From RGIG5612 sp045600845 (lineage in GTDB: Bacteria; Bacillota; Clostridia; Lachnospirales; Lachnospiraceae): a stretch of DNA of 64,000 bases. Positions 26,041-34,881 of this stretch are shown in pieces; the first letter of the stretch is position 1; each line of letters begins with the position of its first letter. The stretch is from positions 27,936 to 91,935 of the forward strand of contig JAZRYR010000026.1 of the NCBI GenBank assembly GCA_045600845.1, written 5' to 3'. The translations under genes and the position numbers were made by a program. A model generated the notes under the pieces. That model ran no database searches and was not told the DNA's origin. It saw only the letters and a list, made by a program, of their open reading frames with translations.

Positions 26041-26919
26041 TTATTCAATATTCTGAACCTGTTCACGAATTTTTTCGATGCAGGTTTTCAATTCGATTCC
26101 AATATTGGTAATTTCAATATCATTAGATTTGGAAAGAATCGTATTGGATTCACGGTTCATTTCCTGTGCAAGAAAGTCAAGATTTCTACCGGTTTCTCCA
26201 CCTTTTTCCAGAATATCCCTCATATTATTGATATGGGTAGCCAAGCGAACCAGTTCTTCATCCACAGCAATTTTATCAGCAAACAAAGTAACTTCTGCAG
26301 CAATACGACCTTCATCCATCTGGCTGTTTTCCAGGAAATCTTTTACCCGTTCTTCCAGCTTCGCTTTATAATCCGTAATGATCTGTGGCAGACGGCTCTC
26401 AATAAATTTCACATGAGAACTCATTTCATCCAGCTTCATGAAAATATTGTTTTTTAAAGCTTCGCCTTCTTTTTCTCTGGCCTCTTTGAACATGGAAAAA
26501 GCATTGCGTAATACTTTTTCCAGAAAAGCCCACATTTCTTCTTCATTAATCTCTTGCTCTTCTAAAACAAGAACATCCGGACATTTGGCAATGGTGGAAG
26601 AATGGATTTCATCATTAATTCCCAAGTCTTCCTGAATCTGACGGTAATAATCGAAATATTCTTTTGCCAGTACGGCATTGTATTTCAGACAGGATCCGTT
26701 TTCTGTCTGGTTCTCATAGGAAATATACAGGTCCACTTTTCCACGGACTGCATATTCTTTTAAAATGTTACGGATATTCGCCTCAAAAACATTGAATTTT
26801 CTAGGCATTTTGATATTCAGATCCAGATATTTATGGTTCACGGATTTTAATTCCACCGTAACCTTTTTATCCGGTTCCACCTGCTCGGCTCTTCCAAAGC
26901 CCGTCATACTGTAAATCAT
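26041..26919 (-). CDS. YicC family endoribonuclease-like protein
   Basis: 292 residues, the usual length. It begins with the signature MIYSMTGFGRAE and NHKYLDLNIKMPR, and ends with the DUF1732 block EMNRESNTILSKSNDIEITN. Enterobacterial YicC is reported to be an RNase acting on small RNAs; the function in Clostridia is not fixed. An AAAGGA site precedes the ATG. It leads yicC-gmk-rpoZ-rimO-pgsA-cinA after the PBP gene. Confidence 0.94.
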   Translation of the reverse strand: MIYSMTGFGRAEQVEPDKKVTVELKSVNHKYLDLNIKMPRKFNVFEANIRNILKEYAVRGKVDLYISYENQTENGSCLKYNAVLAKEYFDYYRQIQEDLGINDEIHSSTIAKCPDVLVLEEQEINEEEMWAFLEKVLRNAFSMFKEAREKEGEALKNNIFMKLDEMSSHVKFIESRLPQIITDYKAKLEERVKDFLENSQMDEGRIAAEVTLFADKIAVDEELVRLATHINNMRDILEKGGETGRNLDFLAQEMNRESNTILSKSNDIEITNIGIELKTCIEKIREQVQNIE

Positions 26920-26990
26920 TTTATTTTGTCCTTTAAAAATATATTTATATATTTTGCCTCCTCTTATTCAGGAATCCGGCAAATACATAT

Positions 26991-28454
26991 CTAATAAAAA
27001 TAATAATTAAAAATGTAATGAGAAAAATCTACAGCCTTTTCTTCCGTAAGGCTGGTGTCTTCTAAATTGAGACAGATTACCAGCTTTTCACCATCTTTTT
27101 CAGCATATCCAACGAACCAGGACATGTCAACATTTAAATTCTTATTGCTTAAAGTCTCAGCGGTACCGGTTTTTCCATAAGCCGTATAGTCTTCCCAGGC
27201 CAGACATTGCGCAGTTCCATCAGTAACTACAGAGCGTAGATATTCCTGAAGTTTCACATTTTCACCAGCTTCAAAAAGAGACAGGTAAACCTTATCTTTA
27301 AAGTTTTTAATGGTCGCCCCGGAAGGGCTGGTGACTTTCGTTACCAGATGAGGCTTCATAAGCACTCCATCATTGGCAATGGCACTCATGATCAAGGACA
27401 GATGAAGGGGATTTGTCTGCGTTTTTCCCTGACCAAAAGCAGTCTGCATGATCATGAATTCTGAATCATCTTTCGTCAGCTGAAATGCTGCTTTATTGTA
27501 TGCAATATCGATATCGATATTGGAATTAAACAGTAATTTGGAATTATTGGCATAAAACCGATCCAGATCCAGTTGTGTGCCGATGGTTGCAAATGCACAG
27601 TTGCAGGAGTTTGCAAAAGCCTCCTCTAAATTCTGCAAGCCGTGCTCCGTATAATCATGACATGCGATGGAATAATCGTCTTTTTCTAACGTACTGGTGC
27701 AATTATATTCAAAATTGTTATATTCCGGATTTTCCCTCATATATTCCAATAAAGTAAATATTTTAAAGGTGGAACCCGGAGTATACTGCCCTTGAGTTAC
27801 TCTGTTTACCAGAGGGCTGTTTTCTTCATCTGCAATAATATCTTCCCAGTTTTCTTCAATATAATTCGGATCAAAGTCGTCTTTGGAAACCATGGCTTTA
27901 ATCTGTCCATTGGTCGGGTTCAGACAGATTGCGGAAGCTTTCAGTCCATCCAGAAGGTCGGAAATATATAACTGAAGGTCCTTATCCAAAGTCGTATACA
28001 TGTCATCTCCCGGATTCTTTTCCCCCTTGAATTCATTGGAAATCTTATCCAGCATATTCGTATGGGAAGTAAGGAGATAGTAATTATAAGAAGACTCTAA
28101 TCCTAAACCGCCGTTGGCTTCAAAGCCGACGACATGGGCAAAGGCTCTTCCAAAGGGATAGATTCGGACTTCTTCGCCATCTTCCCTCTCACTGTAGGCC
28201 AATGCCGTGCCATCACTGCTGAAGATTGTGCCGCGTTCTACCGTTTTTTTAAAACTATCGGACCGTTTGTTATATCGATTATTAATAACAGAGGACGCAT
28301 CAAAAGTTAAAAATATGCAGATGTAAACAATCAGTGCCAGCGCAAGAACTGCAAAGAAAATGGACACTTTAAGTATATCCTGGTTAATGATACGGCCACG
28401 ATTAATCTTTTTTCTGGTCTTATTCAGTTTTTTCCGTTCTCTGTCACTATTCAT
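26991..28454 (-). CDS. Penicillin-binding transpeptidase (class B-like)
   Basis: 487 residues. A basic N-terminus and one membrane anchor (about residues 29-50) precede a short dimerisation part and a transpeptidase domain with all three motifs: SxxK as STFK (Ser about 228), SxN as SCN (about 281) and KTG as GKTGTAE (about 427). It lacks PASTA domains. It directly follows ftsW-like 28454-29998 (1-bp overlap), the usual SEDS glycosyltransferase plus PBP pair that polymerises and crosslinks peptidoglycan. Division versus elongation cannot be told from the sequence. Confidence 0.93.
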   Translation of the reverse strand: MNSDRERKKLNKTRKKINRGRIINQDILKVSIFFAVLALALIVYICIFLTFDASSVINNRYNKRSDSFKKTVERGTIFSSDGTALAYSEREDGEEVRIYPFGRAFAHVVGFEANGGLGLESSYNYYLLTSHTNMLDKISNEFKGEKNPGDDMYTTLDKDLQLYISDLLDGLKASAICLNPTNGQIKAMVSKDDFDPNYIEENWEDIIADEENSPLVNRVTQGQYTPGSTFKIFTLLEYMRENPEYNNFEYNCTSTLEKDDYSIACHDYTEHGLQNLEEAFANSCNCAFATIGTQLDLDRFYANNSKLLFNSNIDIDIAYNKAAFQLTKDDSEFMIMQTAFGQGKTQTNPLHLSLIMSAIANDGVLMKPHLVTKVTSPSGATIKNFKDKVYLSLFEAGENVKLQEYLRSVVTDGTAQCLAWEDYTAYGKTGTAETLSNKNLNVDMSWFVGYAEKDGEKLVICLNLEDTSLTEEKAVDFSHYIFNYYFY

Positions 28455-29998
28455 TAAAAATCATCCGGATCAATTTGTATGATTTTCTCTTCCTCCGGTT
28501 CCACTTTCTGAATCCGTCTGGTATCTACATTTACTTTTATTATTTTATCATTTGGAAGGTTTTCGGATTCTATTCTTGGTTTCCGGATTTCGTCAGCACT
28601 ATTCTTTTTGTAACTTTGGTAGCCTTCAAAATCAGAAATATCGGCTCCATCTGCAATCATTTCCCTCTCTCGTTCCACATCTGCTTCCGAAATAACATAA
28701 AGAGCCTGAACAATTCCAATGAATACCATAGATGCCAGAAGGGAACTTCCTCCACTGGAAATAAACGGCAGGTTCACACCCGTAAGGGGAATGAATTTGA
28801 TTGCACCACCAATAGTTAAAAAAACCTGAACCGCATAAGCAGCGCCCAAGCCAAAAGCCATCAGTTTGTAGAACAGATTGTTCACTCTTATGGCAACTCT
28901 CATGATCATCAGAATAAAACACAAGGTCAGCATGATCAGAAGAATAGCAAAAATGGCACCGAATTCCTCGGATATCGCAGAAAAAACCATATCATTGGAA
29001 ACTTCCGGTATGTACCGAGGAGAACCCCGGAAAATTCCGGACCCAAACCAGCCACCCGTTCCGATGGCGAATAAGGACTGGGCAATCTGATATCCCTTAT
29101 CATCTATATAATCCCAAGGATTCATCCAGATAAGAACTCTTGTCTGGACATGATTGAATAATTTATAAGCAACGACTGCAGCTATGGAAAATCCTACCGC
29201 ACCAATACCCAAATAAATGAGTTTCTTCGTTGCGACATAAATCATCAAAATATAGATGATGCTTAAAATCAATGCAGAACCTAAATCCCGGCAGAATACA
29301 ACGATCATTACATGAATTGCTGCACATATAGCAGTAATTACAACTGTTTTAAAACTGTTCGAGTGATAAAATGCCGATGCGACGAACATAACAAATAAGA
29401 TTTTAACAAATTCCATTGGTTGGAAAGAGAAAAAGCCCAAATCCAAGGCCAATTTAGCACCTTTTGTTACGGTCGCCAGAATCAGAACCAGAAGTAATAG
29501 GACCATACCCGCTGCCGCATAAATCCATGTTAAATTTCTCAGGAATTTCGCCCTTTTACATAAAAACACGAATACCAGAAACACTGCTGTTCCAAACAAA
29601 AGAATGAAGAACTGGCGAACAGCGCTGTCAAAATCCAGACGGGTCTGGATAATAAAACCGATTGCCAGGAACATACACATAACATTGTTCATCCCTTTGC
29701 TTAAGGAAACAAATTTCGGTACTACGCAAGACAAAAGAACCAGATAAACTAACTGGCCGCAATAAAGTCCGATCGTCTTGGGAATGGTTAAAGAAATATC
29801 CGAATTCAACGTAATGTTGATACAGATACAAAGAAACGCCAATCCATGGATCAGCAGAATAAAAATTCGTTGTAAAACAAAGGATGCCTTCTTTTTTTCA
29901 TCCGGAACATCCCTTTGCGCCCGGAAGGAAATATATACAAAGTACGCAAAAAAAATAATAATCAGATATTTAGCACTTGTAAGAATTATTTCTGTCAT
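28454..29998 (-). CDS. FtsW/RodA/SpoVE family peptidoglycan polymerase
   Basis: 514 residues with about ten membrane helices. SEDS hallmarks: QPMEFVKILFVMFVASAF, FCRDLGSALILS, GYQIAQSLFAIGTGGWFGSG and the C-terminal IPLTGVNLPFISSGGSS. The last ~75 residues form a charged cytoplasmic tail (YKKNSADEIRKPR onward), longer than in RodA. It starts 4 bp from the ruvB stop and overlaps the PBP gene that follows. Confidence 0.94.
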   Translation of the reverse strand: MTEIILTSAKYLIIIFFAYFVYISFRAQRDVPDEKKKASFVLQRIFILLIHGLAFLCICINITLNSDISLTIPKTIGLYCGQLVYLVLLSCVVPKFVSLSKGMNNVMCMFLAIGFIIQTRLDFDSAVRQFFILLFGTAVFLVFVFLCKRAKFLRNLTWIYAAAGMVLLLLVLILATVTKGAKLALDLGFFSFQPMEFVKILFVMFVASAFYHSNSFKTVVITAICAAIHVMIVVFCRDLGSALILSIIYILMIYVATKKLIYLGIGAVGFSIAAVVAYKLFNHVQTRVLIWMNPWDYIDDKGYQIAQSLFAIGTGGWFGSGIFRGSPRYIPEVSNDMVFSAISEEFGAIFAILLIMLTLCFILMIMRVAIRVNNLFYKLMAFGLGAAYAVQVFLTIGGAIKFIPLTGVNLPFISSGGSSLLASMVFIGIVQALYVISEADVEREREMIADGADISDFEGYQSYKKNSADEIRKPRIESENLPNDKIIKVNVDTRRIQKVEPEEEKIIQIDPDDF

Positions 29999-30001
29999 TA
30001 A

Positions 30002-31003
30002 TTATTTTTCTATTTTTGTGTAACCCAGGTGTTTATAAGCAGAATCTGTCACCTGTCTTCCACGAGGGGTTCTATTAATAAATCCACATTTCACCAGAAA
30101 CGGTTCGTAGACATCTTCTATGGTTCCGGCATCTTCTCCGATTGCCGCTGCCAAAGTATCCAGTCCCACCGGTCCCCCGTTAAACTTGGTAATCATAGTC
30201 TTTAATATTGACCGATCTGTGAAATCAAGTCCTTTCGTATCAATGTCTAAAAGGGACAGCGCATCATCCACGATCTGTTTCGTAATATTCCCGTCCGCCT
30301 TTACCTGGGCATAATCACGAACTCTTCGCAAAATCCGATTGGCAATACGCGGAGTACCTCTGGAGCAATTACCGATTTCCAGAGCTCCGGATTCATCGAT
30401 ATTATTTATATTCAGTTTCCGTGCCGAATTAATAACAATCTGAGCCAGTTCTTCCGGTTCATAATATTCCATACGGTGGATAATGCCGAAACGGTCACGT
30501 AACGGTGCGGAAAGGAGACCGGCTCTGGTAGTTGCTCCGATCAACGTGAAGCGATCTAAATTAATTCTTCGGATCGTAGTCTGCTCTCCGTTTTCTATTA
30601 CAGCATCAAAGGCAAAGTCTTCCATGACAGAATACAAAGCTTCTTCCACAGGCTTGCTTAATCGATGAATTTCATCTACAAATAAAACTCCTCCCTTTGG
30701 AAGCTGTTTTACGATAGCAAGAATTTCTCCCGGATATTCAATCGCAGGTCCGGCTACAATTTTCATGCTTCTTCCCATTTCATTGGCAATAATTCCTGCC
30801 AGGGTAGTTTTTCCAAGACCCGGAGGGCCATAAAGCAGTACATGGTCGATAGGCTCGTTTCGTTCATTGGCCGCCTGAATATAAATCCTTAAATTGTTCT
30901 TGATTTTTTCCTGACCAATATAAGAATCAAAATTCTGCGGTCTTAAATTATTTTCGACCTCTTTTTCTTCCGTTATCAGATTGGTATTAATCGTATTTCC
31001 CAT
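30002..31003 (-). CDS. ruvB: Holliday junction branch migration helicase RuvB
   Basis: 333 residues. AAA+ ATPase with YIGQEKIKNNL, Walker A LYGPPGLGKTTLA, Walker B LFVDEIHRL, sensor IGATTRAGLLSAPLRDRFG and the C-terminal winged helix FINRTPRGRQ. It drives branch migration with RuvA, encoded 5 bp upstream. No ruvC is present in the window. Confidence 0.99.
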   Translation of the reverse strand: MGNTINTNLITEEKEVENNLRPQNFDSYIGQEKIKNNLRIYIQAANERNEPIDHVLLYGPPGLGKTTLAGIIANEMGRSMKIVAGPAIEYPGEILAIVKQLPKGGVLFVDEIHRLSKPVEEALYSVMEDFAFDAVIENGEQTTIRRINLDRFTLIGATTRAGLLSAPLRDRFGIIHRMEYYEPEELAQIVINSARKLNINNIDESGALEIGNCSRGTPRIANRILRRVRDYAQVKADGNITKQIVDDALSLLDIDTKGLDFTDRSILKTMITKFNGGPVGLDTLAAAIGEDAGTIEDVYEPFLVKCGFINRTPRGRQVTDSAYKHLGYTKIEK

Positions 31004-31008
31004 AATAA

Positions 31009-31605
31009 TTAAAATGTGATGTTTGCAAAAATTAAATCGACAATTTCATCAACAGACATAGAATCTGTGATTTTAATATTGGCCAAAGCTCTTACACAAC
31101 TGGTCCGGTCAAAACCAGTGGAAACGACCGTATGAATAGCTTCATCTACACGGTTGTCATCTTTAGAAGACGCTTTCACTACATTAACGCCGGAAGATAA
31201 TAATTCTTTATTTACCTTTCCCTTCAGCTCTACGATAATCTTTTGGGCTGTTTTGGAACTGATTCCTTTCGAGGCCGCAATTAATTTATCATCCCCGGAA
31301 GCAATTGCCATTTTTAAGGTCTCGGTATCAACGGCAGAAAGTATATTTAAAGCCCCTTTAGGACCAATGCCACTGACTTTGATCAAAAGTTTGAACATTT
31401 CCAGTTCACTTTTGGAGCCAAAACCACAAAGCGAAACATCGTCTTTTCCAAAAGCCATGAAGGTATAAATAGTCGTCTCACAGCCTTCGGATAAACGCAT
31501 TAAAGATGACAACGGCATATTTATTAAATACCCGATTCCATTGTTATCCAGAACTATGAAATTATCATCGATTTGGGCAACTGTGCCTTTTATATAACTA
31601 ATCAT
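31009..31605 (-). CDS. ruvA: Holliday junction DNA-binding protein RuvA
   Basis: 198 residues. N-terminal OB fold (MISYIKGTV...VLDNNGIGYLINMP), two helix-hairpin-helix motifs (KVSGIGPKGALNIL and ASKGISSKTAQKIIVELKGK) and the C-terminal domain III that contacts RuvB. It starts 28 bp after tpiA with a weak ribosome-binding site. Confidence 0.98.
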   Translation of the reverse strand: MISYIKGTVAQIDDNFIVLDNNGIGYLINMPLSSLMRLSEGCETTIYTFMAFGKDDVSLCGFGSKSELEMFKLLIKVSGIGPKGALNILSAVDTETLKMAIASGDDKLIAASKGISSKTAQKIIVELKGKVNKELLSSGVNVVKASSKDDNRVDEAIHTVVSTGFDRTSCVRALANIKITDSMSVDEIVDLIFANITF

Positions 31606-31633
31606 ATTTCAAAGTAAAAATAATCCCTGTTAA

Positions 31634-32383
31634 TTACAAATTATAGTTTACAATTTTTGCAAAATCTTCCTTTAAAGCAGCTCCGCCAACAAGACCACCA
31701 TCAATGTCTTCCATAGAAAGCAGTTCCTTCGCATTGGCACCATTTACCGATCCGCCATACTGAATCCGGATTTCTTCTGCCGTCTCATCGTCATAGATTT
31801 CACGAAGAACGTTACGGATATGTCCGCAAACTTCCTCGGCCTGCTCGGAAGTTGCCACTTTTCCGGTTCCAATGGCCCAGATAGGTTCATAAGCAACAAT
31901 TGCTGTCATCGCATCTTCCCTTGAAACGTTCTCAAAAGCTTTTACAATCTGGTTTTTGATCCATTCCATAGTAATCCCCTCTTCTCTCTGCTCTAAGGTT
32001 TCTCCACAGCAGATTATAGGAATCAACTCATATTCAAAAGCTTTTAATACTTTTTTATTAACAGTCTCATCGGTTTCCGCAAAGAACTGTCTTCTTTCAG
32101 AATGTCCGATAATAACATATTCCACACCCAATTCATAAAGCATGCCCGGAGATATTTCACCGGTAAAAGCACCACTATCCTCAAAATGCATGTTCTGAGC
32201 ACCAACAGAGATGGAAGAACCTTTTAAGGCTTCTACCGCACAAGGAATATCTACAAAGGGTACACAAAAAACTACTTCCGCTTCTGAATTTTCTACCAAT
32301 GGCTTTAAAGAAGATATCAGTTCTAATGCTTCCTTTGGAGTTTTATTCATTTTCCAGTTACCAATAATTATTTTATTTCTCAT
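31634..32383 (-). CDS. tpiA: Triosephosphate isomerase
   Basis: 249 residues. Active site Lys in IIGNWKMNKT, catalytic His in VIIGHSERRQFF, catalytic Glu in VAYEPIWAIGTG and the phosphate loop YGGSVNGAN. It interconverts DHAP and glyceraldehyde-3-phosphate. It is 10 bp after pgk in the gap-pgk-tpiA cluster and supplies the DHAP that MgsA would use. Confidence 0.99.
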   Translation of the reverse strand: MRNKIIIGNWKMNKTPKEALELISSLKPLVENSEAEVVFCVPFVDIPCAVEALKGSSISVGAQNMHFEDSGAFTGEISPGMLYELGVEYVIIGHSERRQFFAETDETVNKKVLKAFEYELIPIICCGETLEQREEGITMEWIKNQIVKAFENVSREDAMTAIVAYEPIWAIGTGKVATSEQAEEVCGHIRNVLREIYDDETAEEIRIQYGGSVNGANAKELLSMEDIDGGLVGGAALKEDFAKIVNYNL

Positions 32384-32393
32384 AATCTATCCT

Positions 32394-33587
32394 CTATTTA
32401 TCTTCAATTGCTGTAACGCCAGGTAATTCCTTTCCTTCTAAGAATTCAAGAGAAGCTCCGCCTCCGGTAGAAATATGTGTCATTTTATCGCTGAACCCTA
32501 ATTGAAGAGCTGCTGCTGCACTATCTCCACCACCAATAACCGTAATGGCATCTAAATCAGCAATCGCGGTTGCAATTGCTTTGGTGCCTTTCGAGAAATT
32601 TGGAATTTCAAATACACCCATCGGTCCGTTCCAGATAACGGTTTTTGCCTCTTTTAAAGCATCGGAAAACATCTCAATGGTTTGCTTTCCAATATCCACA
32701 CCCATTAAATCATCCGGAATGTTCATTACATCTACGGTCTGGAACGGCGCTTCTTCAGAAATTTCCGGGGCAACTACGATATCTTTTGTAAAAAGCAGTT
32801 TCACATTCTTATCTTTCGCTTTTTGGATCATATCTCTTGCATACTGAAGATAATCATCTTCTACTAAAGAAAGACCAACATGGCCGCCACAAGCTTTCAC
32901 AAAAGTATAAGCCATACCACCGCCGATTATAAGAATATCAACTTTATCCAAAAGATTATTAATAACAGAAATCTTAGAAGATACTTTAGAACCTCCTAAA
33001 ACAGCGGCAAAAGGTCTTACCGGATTATTTACCGCATTTCCAAGGAAATTAATCTCTTTTTCCATCAAATAACCAACCGCGGTTTCTTTTACAAACCTGC
33101 AAACTCCGGCAGTGGAACAATGCGCCCTATGAGCCGTTCCAAAAGCATCGTTAACAAAAACATCTGCTAAAGAAGCAAGCTCCTGACTAAAGCTGTCTTC
33201 ATTTTTTTCTTCTTCCGGACGGAATCTGGTATTTTCCAAAAGAACCACCTGACCTTCCGTCATATTATATTTAAACCATTTCGCATGGGCACCTACGACT
33301 TCATTATCTTTCAGGAATAAAACTTCCTGACCAAGCAACTCGCTTAAGCGTTGTGCTACCGGAGCTAACGAAAGAGATTCGTCAACTTTTCCTTTTGGTT
33401 TTCCAAGATGGGAACAGATCATGACCCGTCCGCCGTCGCCGGATAATTTAGCAATAGTAGGAAGAGCTGCTTCAATTCTGGTATCATCCGTGATAACACC
33501 GTCTTTCATTGGAACATTAAAATCGCATCTTAAAAGGACAACCTTTCCTTTTACATCAATATCATCAATCGTTTTTTTATTCAGCAT
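32394..33587 (-). CDS. pgk: Phosphoglycerate kinase
   Basis: 397 residues from the ATG at 33587, preceded by GAGGG at normal spacing; the longer frame to 33611 would need a TTG start. Motifs are LRCDFNVPMKDG, SHLGKPKG, LLENTRFRPEE, NDAFGTAHR, GGSKVSSK, WNGPMGVFE and the C-terminal GGGDSAAA. It makes ATP from 1,3-bisphosphoglycerate. A strong hairpin lies between gap and this gene, so its level may be set apart from gap. Confidence 0.98.
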   Translation of the reverse strand: MLNKKTIDDIDVKGKVVLLRCDFNVPMKDGVITDDTRIEAALPTIAKLSGDGGRVMICSHLGKPKGKVDESLSLAPVAQRLSELLGQEVLFLKDNEVVGAHAKWFKYNMTEGQVVLLENTRFRPEEEKNEDSFSQELASLADVFVNDAFGTAHRAHCSTAGVCRFVKETAVGYLMEKEINFLGNAVNNPVRPFAAVLGGSKVSSKISVINNLLDKVDILIIGGGMAYTFVKACGGHVGLSLVEDDYLQYARDMIQKAKDKNVKLLFTKDIVVAPEISEEAPFQTVDVMNIPDDLMGVDIGKQTIEMFSDALKEAKTVIWNGPMGVFEIPNFSKGTKAIATAIADLDAITVIGGGDSAAAALQLGFSDKMTHISTGGGASLEFLEGKELPGVTAIEDK

Positions 33588-33612
33588 GTATTTTCCCTCA
33601 TAAAATTTCAAA

Positions 33613-33640
33613 AGGCCGGCCTTTCTGAAAAGACCGGCCT
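33613..33640 (-). terminator. Hairpin between gap and pgk (partial terminator or attenuator)
   Basis: Minus strand 9-bp stem AGGCCGGTC/GGCCGGCCT (one T-G wobble), 10-nt loop, then only four U before GAAATTTT. It ends 25 bp before the pgk ATG. The short U-run suggests partial termination or RNA stabilisation within the gap-pgk-tpiA message. Confidence 0.65.
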
Positions 33641-33652
33641 AAAATTTAATAA

Positions 33653-34702
33653 TTAACCTAAAAACTTATTGCATACGTATTTTACAGTTCTGCATAACTG
33701 GTTTGTATAAGAAAATTCGTTATCGTACCAAGCAACTACTTTTACCAAAGCCTGATTTTTACCAAGGTTCATAATCTTTGTCTGGGTTGCATCAAAGCAG
33801 GAACCTGCGGTCATACCAATAATATCGGTAGAAACGATTGGGTCTTCAGTATATGCGAAGGAAGGATTTGCTGCTTTCTTCATGCATTTGTTAACATTTT
33901 CCGCAGTAATATCTGCTTTTCCCTTATTGCAGACAGCAATTAATTCTGTAAGAGAACCTGTGCAGGTAGGAACTCTCTGTGCAGCTCCATCCAGTTTTCC
34001 ATTCAGTTCCGGAATAACAAGGCCAATCGCTTTTGCAGCACCGGTTGTATTTGGAACAATATTATAAACAGCAGCACGAGCTCTTCTTAAGTCCCCATTT
34101 TTATGGAAAGCATCTAAAGGCATCTGATCACCGGTATAAGCATGGATGGTTGTCATATAGCCTTTTTCGATAGGAGCAAATTTATTCAGGGCTTTCGCCA
34201 TAGGAGCAAGGCAGTTTGTTGTACAACTGGCACCACTGATGATGTTATGGGTTTTCCTAAGAGTCTTCTCATTAACGCCATAAACGATAGTTGGCATTTT
34301 TTCATCGCCCGGACAGGAAATAACAACTTTTTTAGCGCCGGCATCTAAATGAGCCTGAGCTTTTTCGGTTGTTTTATAAACACCGGTACAGTCGATAACG
34401 ACATCAATATCCATTTTTCCCCAAGGAAGGTTGGCAGCATCCCGCTCACCAGTAATCGCTACTTTATAATCACCAATCTTGATAAATCCTTTTCCAGCTT
34501 TTACTTTATCTGCATCTACAAAAGTTCTATAAGTAGAGTCATATTTTAAAAGATGAGCAATTTCTTCTGTAGCTGTAGGACTGGAAACACTTAACAGATC
34601 ATTAATACATACTACTTCTACATCAGGGTCCTGATACAGTACTCTAAAAACTAATCTTCCAATTCGTCCAAAACCATTAATTGCAATTCTTTTTTTTGCC
34701 AT
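33653..34702 (-). CDS. gap: Glyceraldehyde-3-phosphate dehydrogenase, type I
   Basis: 349 residues. NAD-binding start AINGFGRIGRLVFRV, catalytic Cys in SGASCTTNCLAP, HAYTGDQ, RRARAAVYNIVPNTTGAA and WYDNEFSYTNQL. It oxidises glyceraldehyde-3-phosphate to 1,3-bisphosphoglycerate. A strong AGGAGGAAG site precedes the ATG; upstream are AT-rich TATAAT-like boxes but no convincing -35. It heads gap-pgk-tpiA. Confidence 0.99.
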   Translation of the reverse strand: MAKKRIAINGFGRIGRLVFRVLYQDPDVEVVCINDLLSVSSPTATEEIAHLLKYDSTYRTFVDADKVKAGKGFIKIGDYKVAITGERDAANLPWGKMDIDVVIDCTGVYKTTEKAQAHLDAGAKKVVISCPGDEKMPTIVYGVNEKTLRKTHNIISGASCTTNCLAPMAKALNKFAPIEKGYMTTIHAYTGDQMPLDAFHKNGDLRRARAAVYNIVPNTTGAAKAIGLVIPELNGKLDGAAQRVPTCTGSLTELIAVCNKGKADITAENVNKCMKKAANPSFAYTEDPIVSTDIIGMTAGSCFDATQTKIMNLGKNQALVKVVAWYDNEFSYTNQLCRTVKYVCNKFLG

Positions 34703-34818
34703 AACAGCACTTCCTCCTAATAAAATTAGATATGATTATTATATTATGTTAGCAGATTTATTATATATGAAACTACTGAAAAAAGAAAGACTCCTTTGTC
34801 ATATCTTGAGATAAAAAT

Positions 34819-34851
34819 TACCGCCTCTTCTCATTAAGAAAAGAGGCGGTA
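34819..34851 (-). terminator. Terminator of the surface-protein gene
   Basis: 11-bp stem around ACCGCCTCTT/AAGAGGCGGT followed on the minus strand by AATTTTTATC, about 30 bp past the stop at 34882. Confidence 0.85.
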
Positions 34852-34881
34852 TTTCCTATTTTGTCTTATTTGGATCTCGTA

